This document shows positions 37,992 through 49,289 of a DNA stretch of 64,000 nt, one piece after another. The stretch is from Sisyra terminalis (Eukaryota; Arthropoda; Insecta; Neuroptera; Sisyridae). Each line of letters opens with the position of its first letter. Positions within the stretch are counted from its first letter, which is position 1. The translations under genes and the position numbers were made by a program. The DNA lies in assembly GCA_958496175.1 (NCBI GenBank), contig OY292274.1:56244630-56308629 (forward strand), given 5' to 3'. The notes under the pieces are model-generated. The model was not told the DNA's origin. It searched no databases and was given only the letters and a program-made list of their open reading frames with translations.

Positions 37992-39486
37992 CATATACAA
38001 TATATAAGAATTTCTTTCTACCTCCACTCATTTATAATGTGTTTAGGTATGTCTTTGTTCAAAGAGATAGAAGCAGAAATATTATTACGGATATCTTGAT
38101 GGAAGGAAAAATTACGGATGAAACACTCTGGCTACTATGAAGAGTCTATTTTTGAAAGATTTTCTTCACGATAAAACAAAAACAGAAGATTACATGAGAA
38201 GAATAAAACATAGCCATGTGTTTCAAATGTGGTTTTATGTTGCATTCAAAATAAATTTGTCAAAGGTTGAAGAAAAAAATATAAATATTGATAAAATCTA
38301 AAAAATACCTATGTAGATTCATCCGTTACAAACATGTTAAAAATCTATTGTATTTTTGTTGGAGGTATATTTTATTTTTCTATTGAATATTTGTATTCTT
38401 GTGTTATAATAATCTAATCACAAAAGTCAAAAGAATTAATTGAAAATCACGTTTGAAGTTATCTAATCAAAGAAAAATGTTTTACAATTGAATAAAACAC
38501 GTTTGAAAGGAAAAAAGAAAGACTTTTGTTTGAAACGCATTTTCAAACTTAACTATTCCACATAATTCTCAGGAGAATCTTAAAAAATATATAGCAAAAT
38601 TTGCGACCAATTTGTTTATATGAAGAAATTATTTAAATGAAGAATTATCTTTAGGCGATACAAATAAAACTGTTGTGTTGATCTTAAGGGTTCATTAACT
38701 TTGTTTTGCCCCTGTTTTTCGCAATACAACCAAAAAAATGAGAATTTGACTTTTTTTGTCGTAATATAAGAATACTAAGATAAATATTTTTGGTGATTTT
38801 TTTGTTGAAAAGTAATGAGAATTTGACGTAAATATAAATGTTGTTTTCAAGTAGATTGCTACGATAATACTTGAAATCAAGCATACACTTATCTTCACCA
38901 GAAAATGGTGAAAAAAAAACAAGTCATTTCATTTTCTGACAAATTTGTAAATTTCTTACAAGCAAAAGTGAGTTCAAAGTTACCTTGTAATTCGGATTTC
39001 AAAAAATTGGGGTCTTTGTTTGTCAGAATCAATACAATTGATGTCAAACACTATATAACACGTATGAAACACAAGTGAATTTTTTTGATATTTATACAAT
39101 TTCCTTGGTTTTTTCGTTAATATTTTATATAATTTGTTATAATTCTTGAAATTAATAAATATTGTTTCTTGGGGGTTGGTTCATATTGGAACAGTAATAT
39201 AACAAATCACATGAGATTATAAAATTCCATTTTTGACTATAATGGAGTGTTTAATTCAATGATATTAACCCTTTGCACTCAAGGTTTCTTTCGCTTGCTC
39301 AAACCAGCAACTCAAGACGATTTCAGCCAAATTAAAGCAAAAAATTAACAAGTAGGTACTTTAAAATCATATATGAATAAACAAATATAAAAATTTCTTA
39401 AGGCCTCACCATTCCATTTCACAACAAGTTTTAAGGCTTGTAGAAGTAATTGAAAAGGGTTTTGAAAAAAAAACTTCATAGGTCTG
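37992..39486. other. Intergenic, nothing recognised
   Basis: No exon, RNA gene or bounded repeat could be supported. The open frames at 38684-38922 on the minus strand overlap each other and look like chance. Confidence 0.5.
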
Positions 39487-39830
39487 TTCTTGGACGCGAC
39501 GCAAGCATTCGATCGAATTTGGTACCAAGGGCTACTAACAAAGTTACAAAAGTATTTATTTAACATCATGGATCATGTGATCATGGATCACATCTGGGGA
39601 GGTACCCCAGAGATTGGTACTGGGTTCAATCCTTTTCAATCTCTGCATCGCGGATTTTCCGACACTAGACCACTGCATAACTACAATGTACGCGGATGAC
39701 ATAGCCATCATCAATCTGGACAATCAAAGGACAATGATCCTCAAAGGACCGGCCAGAAAACTCAGCAGTCAATCAACCACTGTATTACCTGATTCAGTAG
39801 TCGGAAAATTCTTATTAATTCATCCATAAG
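39487..39830 (+). pseudogene. Jockey-type non-LTR reverse transcriptase fragment
   Basis: One frame reads FLDATQAFDRIWYQGLL (RT motif A, in which the first D of the catalytic set is kept). After a frame change another reads MVLGSILFNLCIADFPTLD and YADDIAI at 39689 (the catalytic YADD box). The order A, then GSxLxxxLFN, then YADD is that of Jockey-clade RTs. The fragment is frameshifted and shortened between the motifs (a duplicated ATCATGGATCA lies there), so it is a dead piece. Confidence 0.85.
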
Positions 39831-39888
39831 TGTTGGCAAAACATTGATCCAAAAACACTGATCTACAATAAATGAATAATAATATATG

Positions 39889-40075
39889 TCTTATGAGATT
39901 CAATTTCTTCTTTATTACGACGTGTTTCAATAGTTTTTGACTGTCATCATCTGCTAATCATAAAAGATTACTCAATTTAATATTAAATTAATAAAGAAGA
40001 AATTGAGTCCCATATATTATTATCCATATATTATTAGAGACATATATTATTATCCATTAATTTATTGTGACTCGG
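39889..40075. mobile_element. Hairpin-forming, possibly Penelope-like terminal fragment
   Basis: CAATTTCTTCTTTATTA (39901-39917) is exactly inverted at about 39990-40006. Between the arms, the minus strand carries GATGATGACAGTC and TTGAAACACGTC, resembling a degenerate hammerhead core (see findings). The direct repeat CATATATTATTATCCAT follows at about 40011-40060. Assignment to Penelope-like elements is inference from this layout. Confidence 0.4.
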
Positions 40076-40591
40076 AAATAAATAAAATACTTATCAATGT
40101 TAAACTGATCTACAGTTTTAGCAGTCATTCCAAAATAAGTTATATGATCTAAATTTAAAATTTATTGCGCATTAGTTGTTTGTTGGGTTAATTCAGTCTT
40201 AAACCTTAAAAATAGTTTACTATATAGCATCGTAAGGATAGACAAAAACACAATACTGAATAGAATGAACATTTATGATAGTTAATTGCTATAGTATCTT
40301 CATATATATTTGTCTTACTTTGATGCATCTTATATGAATTTTATGCCTCTATTCTTTCAATATAATTAATTATAATTTAAATTTTTGTGTTATTAATTAA
40401 ATACTAAGAACGCCATTTAAGGTACGCAGTAAAAATTAGAATTTTTTGATAGGGCAAAAACAGAAACGACGAATTTTTTTAGTGTTTACTAATATAGTGA
40501 TTTGAGCTTATTTTTTATATACTACGTTTTTTTCTTTAAAACACGCTACACTTACGCACTTGTTTGTCGAAGTGCCAAATGGTAAAGAGTA

Positions 40592-40677
40592 TATATAAAG
40601 GGCTGATTTATTTGAAATAAAAATTCAAAGAGCAATTTGTTAACAACTAAGCATTGAATCTCAATCAACTAAAAATG
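40592..40677 (+). promoter_or_regulatory. Orphan TATA box with downstream ATG
   Basis: TATATAAAG (40592-40600) is followed 75 bases later by an ATG in good context (AAAAATGG, 40675). It resembles the promoters of the NPC2-like genes. The frame from the ATG closes after nine codons unless a donor at GTAAAAAG (after MVLLL) is used. I could find no matching downstream exon. Confidence 0.3.
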
Positions 40678-41079
40678 GTTTTGTTGTTAGTAAAAAGTTG
40701 CTAAAAAAGAACTATTTTTTACTCTATTTTCAGAAATTCTTTTAAGAAGGAGACTTTTTATTTAAATAAATACGCTATATTCATTATTTGAAAGTGTAAA
40801 AAATCAATGGTTTCTAAATTGGTTGAAAATTCATACAATCATAATTTCAATATACCCATCATCAAATCCATTTATTAGAAGATCAGAAAAACTTATTTAT
40901 GCTCGTAATAGTACCTAACAATCATAGTATAAAAATACATGTAATTAGCTTCTTTTAAGGATTTTTAAAAAATAAAAAACTGGGTAAATTTTTTGCCTTA
41001 AAAAAATTAAGGAAAATCCCACTTTAAATTTGAAAACATTTCATATTTTTTGTAACATTCTTAATATATATAATCATAC

Positions 41080-41360
41080 CTAGTAGTCCAAGAACCAATA
41101 TGGCCGGCTATAAGTAAATGATCAACAATATAAGCTTTTAATATTTTCATAAATAAATAGCAGGCTTTTGAAATTTTCAAATTTTTCTCAACCTCACTAA
41201 TGTCTTGGTAATCGTCTGTCATTGTTATTGTTATCTCATAGTAGTTGTATACTTTTGTTAGAGTAACTAGAAAGTTAACCTCACCAGGCCTAGCGGGATC
41301 CCATTTCATGGATGATGTTTTTATATGAGACTCACAGGACAAAATTTTAAAATTGAACAT
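41080..41360 (-). CDS. Possible exon of an unrecognised protein
   Basis: An open frame of about 94 codons, richer in GC than its surroundings, ends at a good donor (TAG then GTATGATT at 41079). It reads ...IKTSSMKWDPARPGEVNFLV..., then TLTKVYNYYEITITMTDDY, then KISKACYLFMKIL. Alternating hydrophobic residues suggest beta strands, followed by a K-x-C-x-F-M-K string that faintly recalls secreted DUF1091/DM8 proteins; this is only a resemblance. No partner exon was found, so it may be a remnant or part of a gene with distant exons. Confidence 0.35.
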
Positions 41361-43807
41361 TTATCTATAGGTAACTGGCCACTGGTTCTTAGACTATAGG
41401 TGTATTACTTTTTGATGATGTCTTATGATGAATTATAACTTTTATTGCCACTTATAAAGTTTATGGTAACTTAAACTAGAACTTAAAGTTGTAATATAAA
41501 GTCTTCTACAGCTTAGCAATATGTATTTTACAATTTTGTTTTGTATAAGGCCTCTTAATCCTTATTTTTAGATAAATAGTTTGTAAAACGATAAATTGGA
41601 AACCAAATAATATTTAAAGTTTATGATATGGTTATAACATATGACCGAAGATGAAAATACATCAAAGATCGATGATATCTTCGATGAAATACAAGTTGAC
41701 TTTTGTAATTTATTATATTTTTTTTAATAAAAATATTACAAGTATTTGAAAATTTACCATTTTATTTGAATAAACTTTAACTGTAAAAAGATTATTGTTT
41801 TCACCATCAGCTAGTTAAAGCTTGTGACATACGTGTTACAAAGCAGGGGTAGGGTTAAAAGCTCAATGGTGTACACAATTTTAAGCTCCAGTAAACATTA
41901 TTAATTGCGATAATTTTTAAATTCTTGTCCATTTCTATGAAATCGAATATAAGTATTGCTACTTTAATAGAAACAAATACGTTTTATATAGGTATAATTA
42001 AATAAAAACATTAAAAACATATTTAATGAATGCACAAATTATATAATTGTGTAATATATATGTACATATTCAATATACATCAATATACAAATCGGACACC
42101 AAAGCATTCAAAGTTCAACATTTGAAGGTAATATGAAATTAAAATGATATGAGGCAAAAAATGCAGGAAAAAAAAATCAAGTTTTAATTTTACAGAAAAC
42201 CAAAATTATATATGATAATATTGACTTTGATCAAATTTATTAATAAAAAATTCAAGAATTATTTTACTTTCCGCTAATAGAAATTATGTTTAAATTATAA
42301 GCTTGTTGACGTCATTACGCAATTCTAAAGCGTCTTAGTCTTGGCCTTATGTTCGGAAAAAAAATTAATAAAATTGAATTAGAGCATAGCGAGTTAAATA
42401 AATTCAAATACACTATACATAAAAAATAAATGCGAATTAAAAATTTACAAATTAAAAGATTATCTTCTTTTTTTTACAAATGATGTAATAAATCTTATAG
42501 AGCTGAAATGTAAATTAATTATATTAATTAAATAAATACTCTTTCATGTAATATCGATTCTTGGATTAGAAATTCAATTTTTGTAGTTTAAAAACTACAC
42601 GTTTCTCAAAGTAGTTCCTTAAAAATTCTACGACAAAAGTAAGCTGACTCTATAAATAAATACATCCAAGTATTTTAAAATAAAATGCTTTTAATTTTTA
42701 AGTAGGTATTTACGTAGTAACTTATGCTTAGTAAATAAAAAAATAGTATATTTTTATAATTTAAGCAAAAAAATATTTTTTCTGCCTTTAACCTTGTCCA
42801 GATTTGAATAATGATTCCATATAAAAATAATTATACAATTTTTTTTTCTTCATTTAATATTAATATTTCAGGTGCTTCAATATTGTTAAAAATAGAACAA
42901 TTTGTCATTAATTTTAATTTAATTTTTAAGTATTTTTTTAATAAATGGTTTCAGTCAATGCAAAAAATGAAACTTAAAAACCAAAAAAGAATAATTGTAG
43001 GTATCCCAAAAAAATAATAATTAAATTAAAGATTATAATTTTTTTTTCTATTTATTTATGAATGTTATTAAAGCGGATATATAATAAAAATAAATTATAA
43101 TTGATAGTTTTTGAATAGAGTATTGTTGTATAAATGGAAAAAAAATTATTGACGACGCAAACGCCAATTTGGCTAATTTGATTTGGATTTGGGGAAAAAT
43201 GCAATGTGGAACAAAGAAAGTAGTTTAATTTGATGATTTGGTGCATTTTTTTTTGTGTGGGTATTGGTAATTTAAATTAACCTACCAATTATGTTTTTTT
43301 TTTACATAAATCTAAATCTTCAAATTCCAAAAAACCCCACAGTACATTAATCAGTTTACTTGTATTACAATTTAAATGTTATAGGTCTTTACAATTTTCT
43401 GGTTGTTTTTTCCATTGTTTATTTTGTTTGTCTCTCATATTGTAGTTAAGAATTAATTAATTCAAAAGTTAAAATTAAATATTTCAATATTCATTGTGAT
43501 TAATGTACGTGAGTCTTAATAATGTTATTAGTAATGCTTCTAAGAATGTTTCTTCTTATTTATTGCATGAAATATTTTTACTGTAGTTATACAAAATATT
43601 TACAATAATGTTTGATATGAACATTACAGAACACAATTCAAACTTTTTTCTTATAGATAAAATATTTGGTACACAATCTGTGGATTCTGTTGTAATAAAT
43701 CCTTCAATTTATAACTATAACACCAGTGGGAATCGAAATATCGCATTTTATCTTTAAATAAAGTGATCACTACTTCTCCAAAAGCGTTTATCCTGTTAAT
43801 AATAGTA
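41361..43807. other. Non-coding stretch, nothing recognised
   Basis: Very AT-rich. A 68-codon frame at 42811-43017 follows acceptor-like sequences but has no recognisable content. One TGACGTCA lies at 42307-42314. Confidence 0.5.
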
Positions 43808-43990
43808 TGCTGGAGAAGAATGGAGAAAATTAAAAGGACAAATGGAGTCACAGACGTGGAAGTATTGAAAAGGATTAACAAAGAAATAATAATCATCCAT
43901 GTGGCGACAAGGAGAAAAGGTTACTAGATGGGTCACATTTTTAGTGAAAAAGAATTCTTTCTTAATGTTATAAACTAGAAAGTCCTAAAA
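43808..43990 (+). pseudogene. LINE endonuclease/reverse-transcriptase C-terminal remnant
   Basis: The frame reads CWRRMEKIKRTNGVTDVEVL, then KRINKEIIIIHVATRRKGY, a stop, and MGHI. This is the W-R-R-M ... T-N-x-E-V-L-x-R-I ... L-G-H-I layout at the C-terminal end of insect endonuclease-reverse transcriptases. It has at least one internal stop. It represents a different subfamily from the fragment at 48.1 kb. Confidence 0.7.
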
Positions 43991-44247
43991 ACATGGAAGA
44001 GGATGAATTGAAATCTAAATTAATAAAAAAGAGGAATGAATTGGCACTATTAAGCATTTAAAGAACCTCACTAAGGATAAACAACGCTGGAAGAAATAAT
44101 TCAATTGCCTGTAAAATTGAAGCTGGTGTCAAAACACCAAAAAAAAAAAAATGTAGATGGAATACAACATATTAATTAAGTAGTTGATGTTCATAAGTAT
44201 TTGGACTAATAAGACTGTTATTATTTTAACAATTCTTTATTTTCATT

Positions 44248-44285
44248 GTACAACGTTTTGTCTCTTTCAAGACTTCTTCAGGTAC
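44248..44285 (-). ncRNA. Hammerhead-like motif with a core substitution (left arm)
   Basis: The minus strand repeats the right-arm layout (GTAC, CTGAAGA, A, GTCT, TGAAAG, AGAC, AAA, ACGTT, GTAC), but the conserved G opening the GAA box is A. In known hammerheads that G (G12) is catalytic, so this arm is predicted inactive. Confidence 0.45.
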
Positions 44286-44363
44286 TCGATAACGAATTAT
44301 TAAATGTCAGTACTAATACTAAAAATCTACTATTAGTACTGACATTTAATAATTCGTTATCGA

Positions 44364-44401
44364 GTACCTGAAGAAGTCTCGAAAAAGACGAAACGTTGTA
44401 C
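44364..44401 (+). ncRNA. Hammerhead-ribozyme-like motif (right arm)
   Basis: The order is GTAC, CTGAAGA, A, GTCT, CGAAAA, AGAC, GAA, ACGT, T, GTAC. CTGANGA and GAAA are the invariant hammerhead core boxes; GTCT/AGAC forms stem II, ACGT a minimal two-pair stem III, and the two GTAC segments stem I, with cleavage predicted after T44397. One extra A sits between the core and stem II. Very short stem III is known for hammerheads of Penelope-like elements and retrozymes, which act as dimers. Activity is untested. Confidence 0.5.
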
Positions 44402-44520
44402 AATGATAGTAAAGAATTGTTAAAATAATAACAGTCTTATTAGTTTTTTTAAATGAGAAGACAATATTCTGGTTATTTAAGATCTTTTTTATTATTATTT
44501 AATATTTTTATTATTCAATT

Positions 44521-44558
44521 AGCTACGCTTCGTTACTAATCGTAACTTCATCAGGCTT
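44521..44558 (-). ncRNA. Second hammerhead-like motif, inside the inserted segment
   Basis: On the minus strand CTGATGA (the canonical core) is followed by A, GTTAC, GATTA, GTAAC (a 5-bp stem II) and GAA, then GCGTA. It has the same extra A as the 44364 motif but an unrelated stem II. Position 15.1 is G instead of A, which weakens stem III. Confidence 0.4.
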
Positions 44559-44675
44559 CTTGATTCGCAAAAATAAAATATTTTCAATTTAATTCAATAA
44601 AAAAATAAAGAAAAAGTCTTATTAATTAAAAAGTCTTATTAGTCCAAATATCTATGAACATCAACTACATATTAT

Positions 44676-47600
44676 TATCATGGATATGAATACGATAAAT
44701 CATATAAATTAAGGATTTTTGTTTTCCTTATACTCGATTAATTATTAGAGCAGATATGGTGAACCTTTTTGAGGTGTTGGTCAAATTTTGTTCACATTTT
44801 TTAGTACTATCTTGTGGGTCACTAATGTGTATAACGCCCATTAGCACCTTACAAGAGGAAACAGAGAGGAGGTGATATAAGCGCTATGAAAGTCTCTTTC
44901 TACAAGCATAACAAATGAATGGTTGCCTAGCCATTATGTTAAAAAGCTTACGTTAGTGTCTAACCCACGGGTCATAGGTTCGCCATCACTGTACTAGGGT
45001 AATACACAACTTTTCTTGGTGGCTCCACTTTCACACTTCTTCCCTCATAAGTATTCTCAATTATATTTCCATTCACACTATCATTATCAGTTTAATCTTC
45101 ACAATAATTTTCACATGGGCGCACTTAATCAAATGTCTTGGAATAATTCCGCAACTGAACACTTGAATCCTTCTACCCATATTTAAACATCCCTTAATGT
45201 CCAGCGATACTTTGCCCTTCTCTGTTTTCTCTAAGTAAAGCTGGCATTGCAAAAAATATGGTCCATTGTTGATTAGTGCCTTTATCTCCTGCATCCTATC
45301 CATTCACCGAATATCAGATGAGAGTGGGTCAAGGTGGTATGCAAGGTGGTATGACCGACTCTCAGTCTGGAGGACACCCACCATTCCTGCTTGTCAGGAT
45401 ATTTAAAGGTGGACTATGATAATAACAATGATCTGACCTACTACAGCTTTTGCGGATGGTACTTCCATACTAATATCATCTCATAATATACAAATTCTTT
45501 TTTGGCATACTTCAACGGTGTCCTCCATGGCGAGTCCATTATGGGTTGATCCTTAAGAAATTAATTAATCTAATTTCTTGCTTCTTAGCTTGTAAAATTT
45601 TCATTTGGAGCTATTTAATCTATATCTTTAAATTTTAAGTCATTTTATTTAGTAATTGTCTTTATATGATACTGAAGGATTATTGTTTCATTAAAACTTG
45701 GGTATTGAAAATCCTTCCTTATTGCTTTCATATAAGAAACATTAGAGACTATATGTGCTGCATATATTGGACACATAAAACATACATTCCAAAAAAAGTC
45801 GTGCTTTTTTAAAAAAAAAAAACAATTTCATTCCCCACAGACCCTGTATTTTTTACAGGAAACTAACAAAAGTAAAAAATTACTTTATTTTTTCAATCAA
45901 TGGTACTTAAAATGTTGCTCCATACATTTAAAATAAAAAAAAAAAAACGATTTTTGTAGCTACTATGAAATTGATTATTTCTCTTCCACGAATTTATTTC
46001 ACTAATTTGTTTTAAGACAATCAACCGATTATCTTCTTGACGTAAATTACACAGAATTTTTTGATTTTTCTTTCTACTGAGTCGTTAGCCTTGCCAATAA
46101 TTTATTTCATTATTGTTTGATGAAATTGAAATTGTTAATTACACAAGTTATTTTTCAAAATTTCAAATTTGTTAAGTACCAGCTAAACACTTGTTGATTG
46201 TAAAAACTGTTTTCTTCGATCAAATTTAAATTTCTGCTTACATTAATTATTAGTGGGTATATAATGTTTATTTACCAGTTCCCTGGTTTATTGATCAATG
46301 AATATGAATGTATACATTGAGAAAAAATATTATTTCCTTATAAATACAATATTCTACAATACATTTTTATGTATATCACAGAAACTTATGTATAATAAAA
46401 ATATAGAAATACAGAAGCCTTATTGCGAAACAATGAACTATATCACTGGATTTTAAGATAAGTACGTCAAGGTGGATTGCCAGCTGAGAAATGAGAAACC
46501 ATAAAAACATGAATTCAATTTGCATTCTATAAATATGTAATGAATATTGAATGCAATTTTCGTACAAAAAAGTAATCTCGGAAAGAATTCTTATTTATAA
46601 ACTTTTTTTTTGATTTTGTATAATTTATAAATGAATATTTTTCTCTATTTGCAGTGGAAAAATTCATTAGACTAATTCTATATTTATACAGTTTAACCAA
46701 TACATTTTAAGTATAGCAAATAACAATCAATTTTAGTTGTTTCTTTTATTAATTATTATTAATCATTACTAATTATTCATTCTAATTATCTTCCATTCTT
46801 ATTTGTAAATTAAGATTCTATCGGAACTATTGAAATCTTTAGATTATTGCTAGCAATTACAAGATATAACTTTGTTAATGTAGGTTTATGTATATGCAAA
46901 TTTGATGAGCCTTTATAGGCATAATATTTTGCGTATTATTTGAAAAATGCATTGTCTAAGAATTATGATGAGACATTAATGAAGCGATGATACATTCAAT
47001 GATATCCACAATTACCTTAATCGTTTAATGGACATAATCAAGCCAATCTTTTGCATTGAAAAGCTGTAAAAACTAATAATTCTTACAAATGAAGAAGATA
47101 AACGTATTTTATTTGCTTTTAAATTGATTTTGCTAACTATGCTAAAAATAAATTGACAAGAAAAGATATGAATATATTCATTAAATATTTTTTGTTATAT
47201 TTGTTGGCATATCGAATTTGATAAATCAACAAAATTTAATTTTCCTTTTTACATATTTGTGAAAAATATAAGGCCATAAATTAATTATTAAATCAATTTA
47301 TTGACTTTCTTTTTCTATCGAAATATCCTTAAGTTTTGTTTTGTTCTGTTTTGTTATTTTTAAATAGAAATGCCATTATATTATGATTAAAAATAATTAT
47401 TTAGGGTGGATCATATGTCTTTTCGAGAGATTATTCCTTTTGTGATGTAGGCATCCGAAACGAAAAGTTTTTAAAAATTCCTCCCGTAGAAAAGGTGAAA
47501 AGAGGTGACAAAGCTTGTATGGAACCTGACGTGTGACCTGACCAACAATCAAAATTTAAAATTTAATAATCAAAGTCCCGTTAATCACGTTATTCATTGA

Positions 47601-48078
47601 ATATCATAAATCAACATCATTTAACAGAATATTAATGCAAATCTGTAAGCTACTCTGTGGCAACTCTTAATCCACGGGGTCATACGTTTCACACACTTAT
47701 CAAAAAATGGGATGCTTCGGTAATGCTACCACGAAATCGTAATGGATCAGGTTATGTACGAAAGCTTTGCATAAAAAATTGATAGAGGACACATATTAAT
47801 TAGTGTGTTTACCACGGATATCCCTTATACCGTTAGAGTATCCATTTGAATTTAAAGGACTGCAGTTCTGCCTTAAATTGTATTTTTCCATAACAATAAA
47901 TAAAGCACAGGGTTAACTGGTGAAAGCAGTAGGAGTCGATCTGAAGAGAACTGCTTCCCACACGGCTAGTTTTATGAGCTGCCCGAAATTGAGTTCACTT
48001 AGCGATCTGATATTGCTAGCTTCTTTTTCTTCTTAATCCCACATCACTGACGATGTATGGCCATTAAAAAAATGGCTG
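44676..48078. other. Non-coding stretch, nothing recognised
   Basis: Open frames at 45073-45303 and 46376-46567 on the minus strand have no recognised content. The block around 45300-45550 is less AT-rich and might be an unrecognised repeat. Confidence 0.45.
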
Positions 48079-48765
48079 TTACGTAGGGAGCTCCAGGTTT
48101 TTCAGAACCTGTTGGATGGTCCTTCTCCAGCGATTACGCTCTTTTCCCTGTCGCTCTTTTGACGCGAAACTCGAATCAACTAGCTTTTCCACCACTTCCG
48201 TCCAACGGGTTGGCGATCGCCCTCGTTTTCTTTTCACTTCAGGTCGTCCTTGTACCATTAGCTTTTCCATGGTCTCGTGGCGCGCGATATGTCCGAAAAA
48301 CCTGAGGGTTCGTCCATACGTCAGTGAAGAGAGTCTTTGGATTGGCTTATCTTCGTTCAAGACAGAGACATAAGTTCTTTTAGCCGTCCATAGGATCCGT
48401 CGCATTCTCCTCCAGACCCACATTTCGAAGGCATCAATTCGTCGCCGATCAGCTGCACGGATAGTCCACGTTTCCGAAGCGTAGGAGAAGATAGGAAAAA
48501 TCAGTGTACCAACCAATCTGATTTTAGTAGCTTTTAATATGTTGCGGTACTTCCATATTTTGGACAGTTGTATCATCGATAAGCAAAGCTATCCACAACT
48601 AAGAAGGGACCTATTCTTTCCGGCTGATATTAATGTTCGGTAGCACAGTCAACGATCATTATTTTAGTCTTATTGGCGTTAATTTTTAAACCAAAATCTT
48701 GGCTCACGACTTCAATCCTTCGAATGAGTTCCAACATCTCCTTCTCCGCTAGCACCTGAAGGGAA
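48079..48765 (-). pseudogene. LINE endonuclease/reverse-transcriptase, 3' portion
   Basis: Going down the minus strand, a first piece reads LELIRRIEVVSQDFGLKINANKTKIM, an RT thumb-region string (GLKIN..KTK), and closes at a stop. A second frame (48576-48079, 165 codons) reads SYASETWTIRAADRRRIDAF, EMWVWRRMRRILW, then LRFFGHIARHE and RGRSPTRWTEVVEKL. These are the standard C-terminal blocks of insect endonuclease-reverse transcriptases. The fragment is 5'-truncated and broken once. Its 3' flank contains AAGAAGAAAAAGAAG, a likely tail. Confidence 0.88.
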
Positions 48766-49289
48766 AACCAAGAATGACGTATATAAGAGATCATATATAA
48801 GAATGAATAAAATATGTAACTATTATGGAATTCTCGGTCTATAGCTGTAAGTTAACAAATATTTTATTTAAAAATGCGAATAAACTCTTCGAGCATATAT
48901 CCCCTAGCTTAGGTTTACGTAAAAATGTCGATTATATAATCGTAATCGATTTCTTGCACTAATTATGCTTCAATAGATAATAAAGCCAGGGCATTAAGCC
49001 TATCTTGGCCAATACTTGCACGTTAATAGCTTTTCACCCCTTCCAAAGTGAAAAACAAGCTTTCTTCTGAACAATTTGTCGTTTCGATTACAAAAAAAAA
49101 AAAAAATGCGAAAAGCAATGTTAAGATTAGGGTACACATCTTTATGATTCCGCGAATGCAATATTTTGTGCGAAGCCGATATCCTCAATATTTTGTAATA
49201 TATCTTTAAATAGATAATGTTTATGCTTATATTGGCCTATTAAGGTCTCTCCTAAATTGTCAGGGTACTATAATGTTTTAAATAAATAC
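48766..49289. other. Non-coding spacer
   Basis: No gene recognised. Confidence 0.45.

Larger units (their letters stand above)
44170..44675. mobile_element. Palindromic, possibly Penelope-like element split by a secondary insertion
   Basis: The left arm (about 44170-44320) is the reverse complement of about 44326-44453, and the outermost portion of the match resumes at about 44632-44675. The bases between, about 44454-44631, therefore look like a later insertion into the right arm. The loop is only a few bases. Both arms carry a hammerhead-ribozyme-like core, the reason for suggesting a Penelope-like or related retroelement terminus. No protein is encoded. Confidence 0.6.

Noticed and set aside
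42811..43017. 68-codon frame with acceptor-like TATTTCAG inside
   Set aside because: No partner exon or similarity; lysine/asparagine-rich composition is expected from AT-rich sequence.
48116..48373. 85-codon plus-strand frame
   Set aside because: Shadow of the minus-strand LINE reverse-transcriptase fragment.
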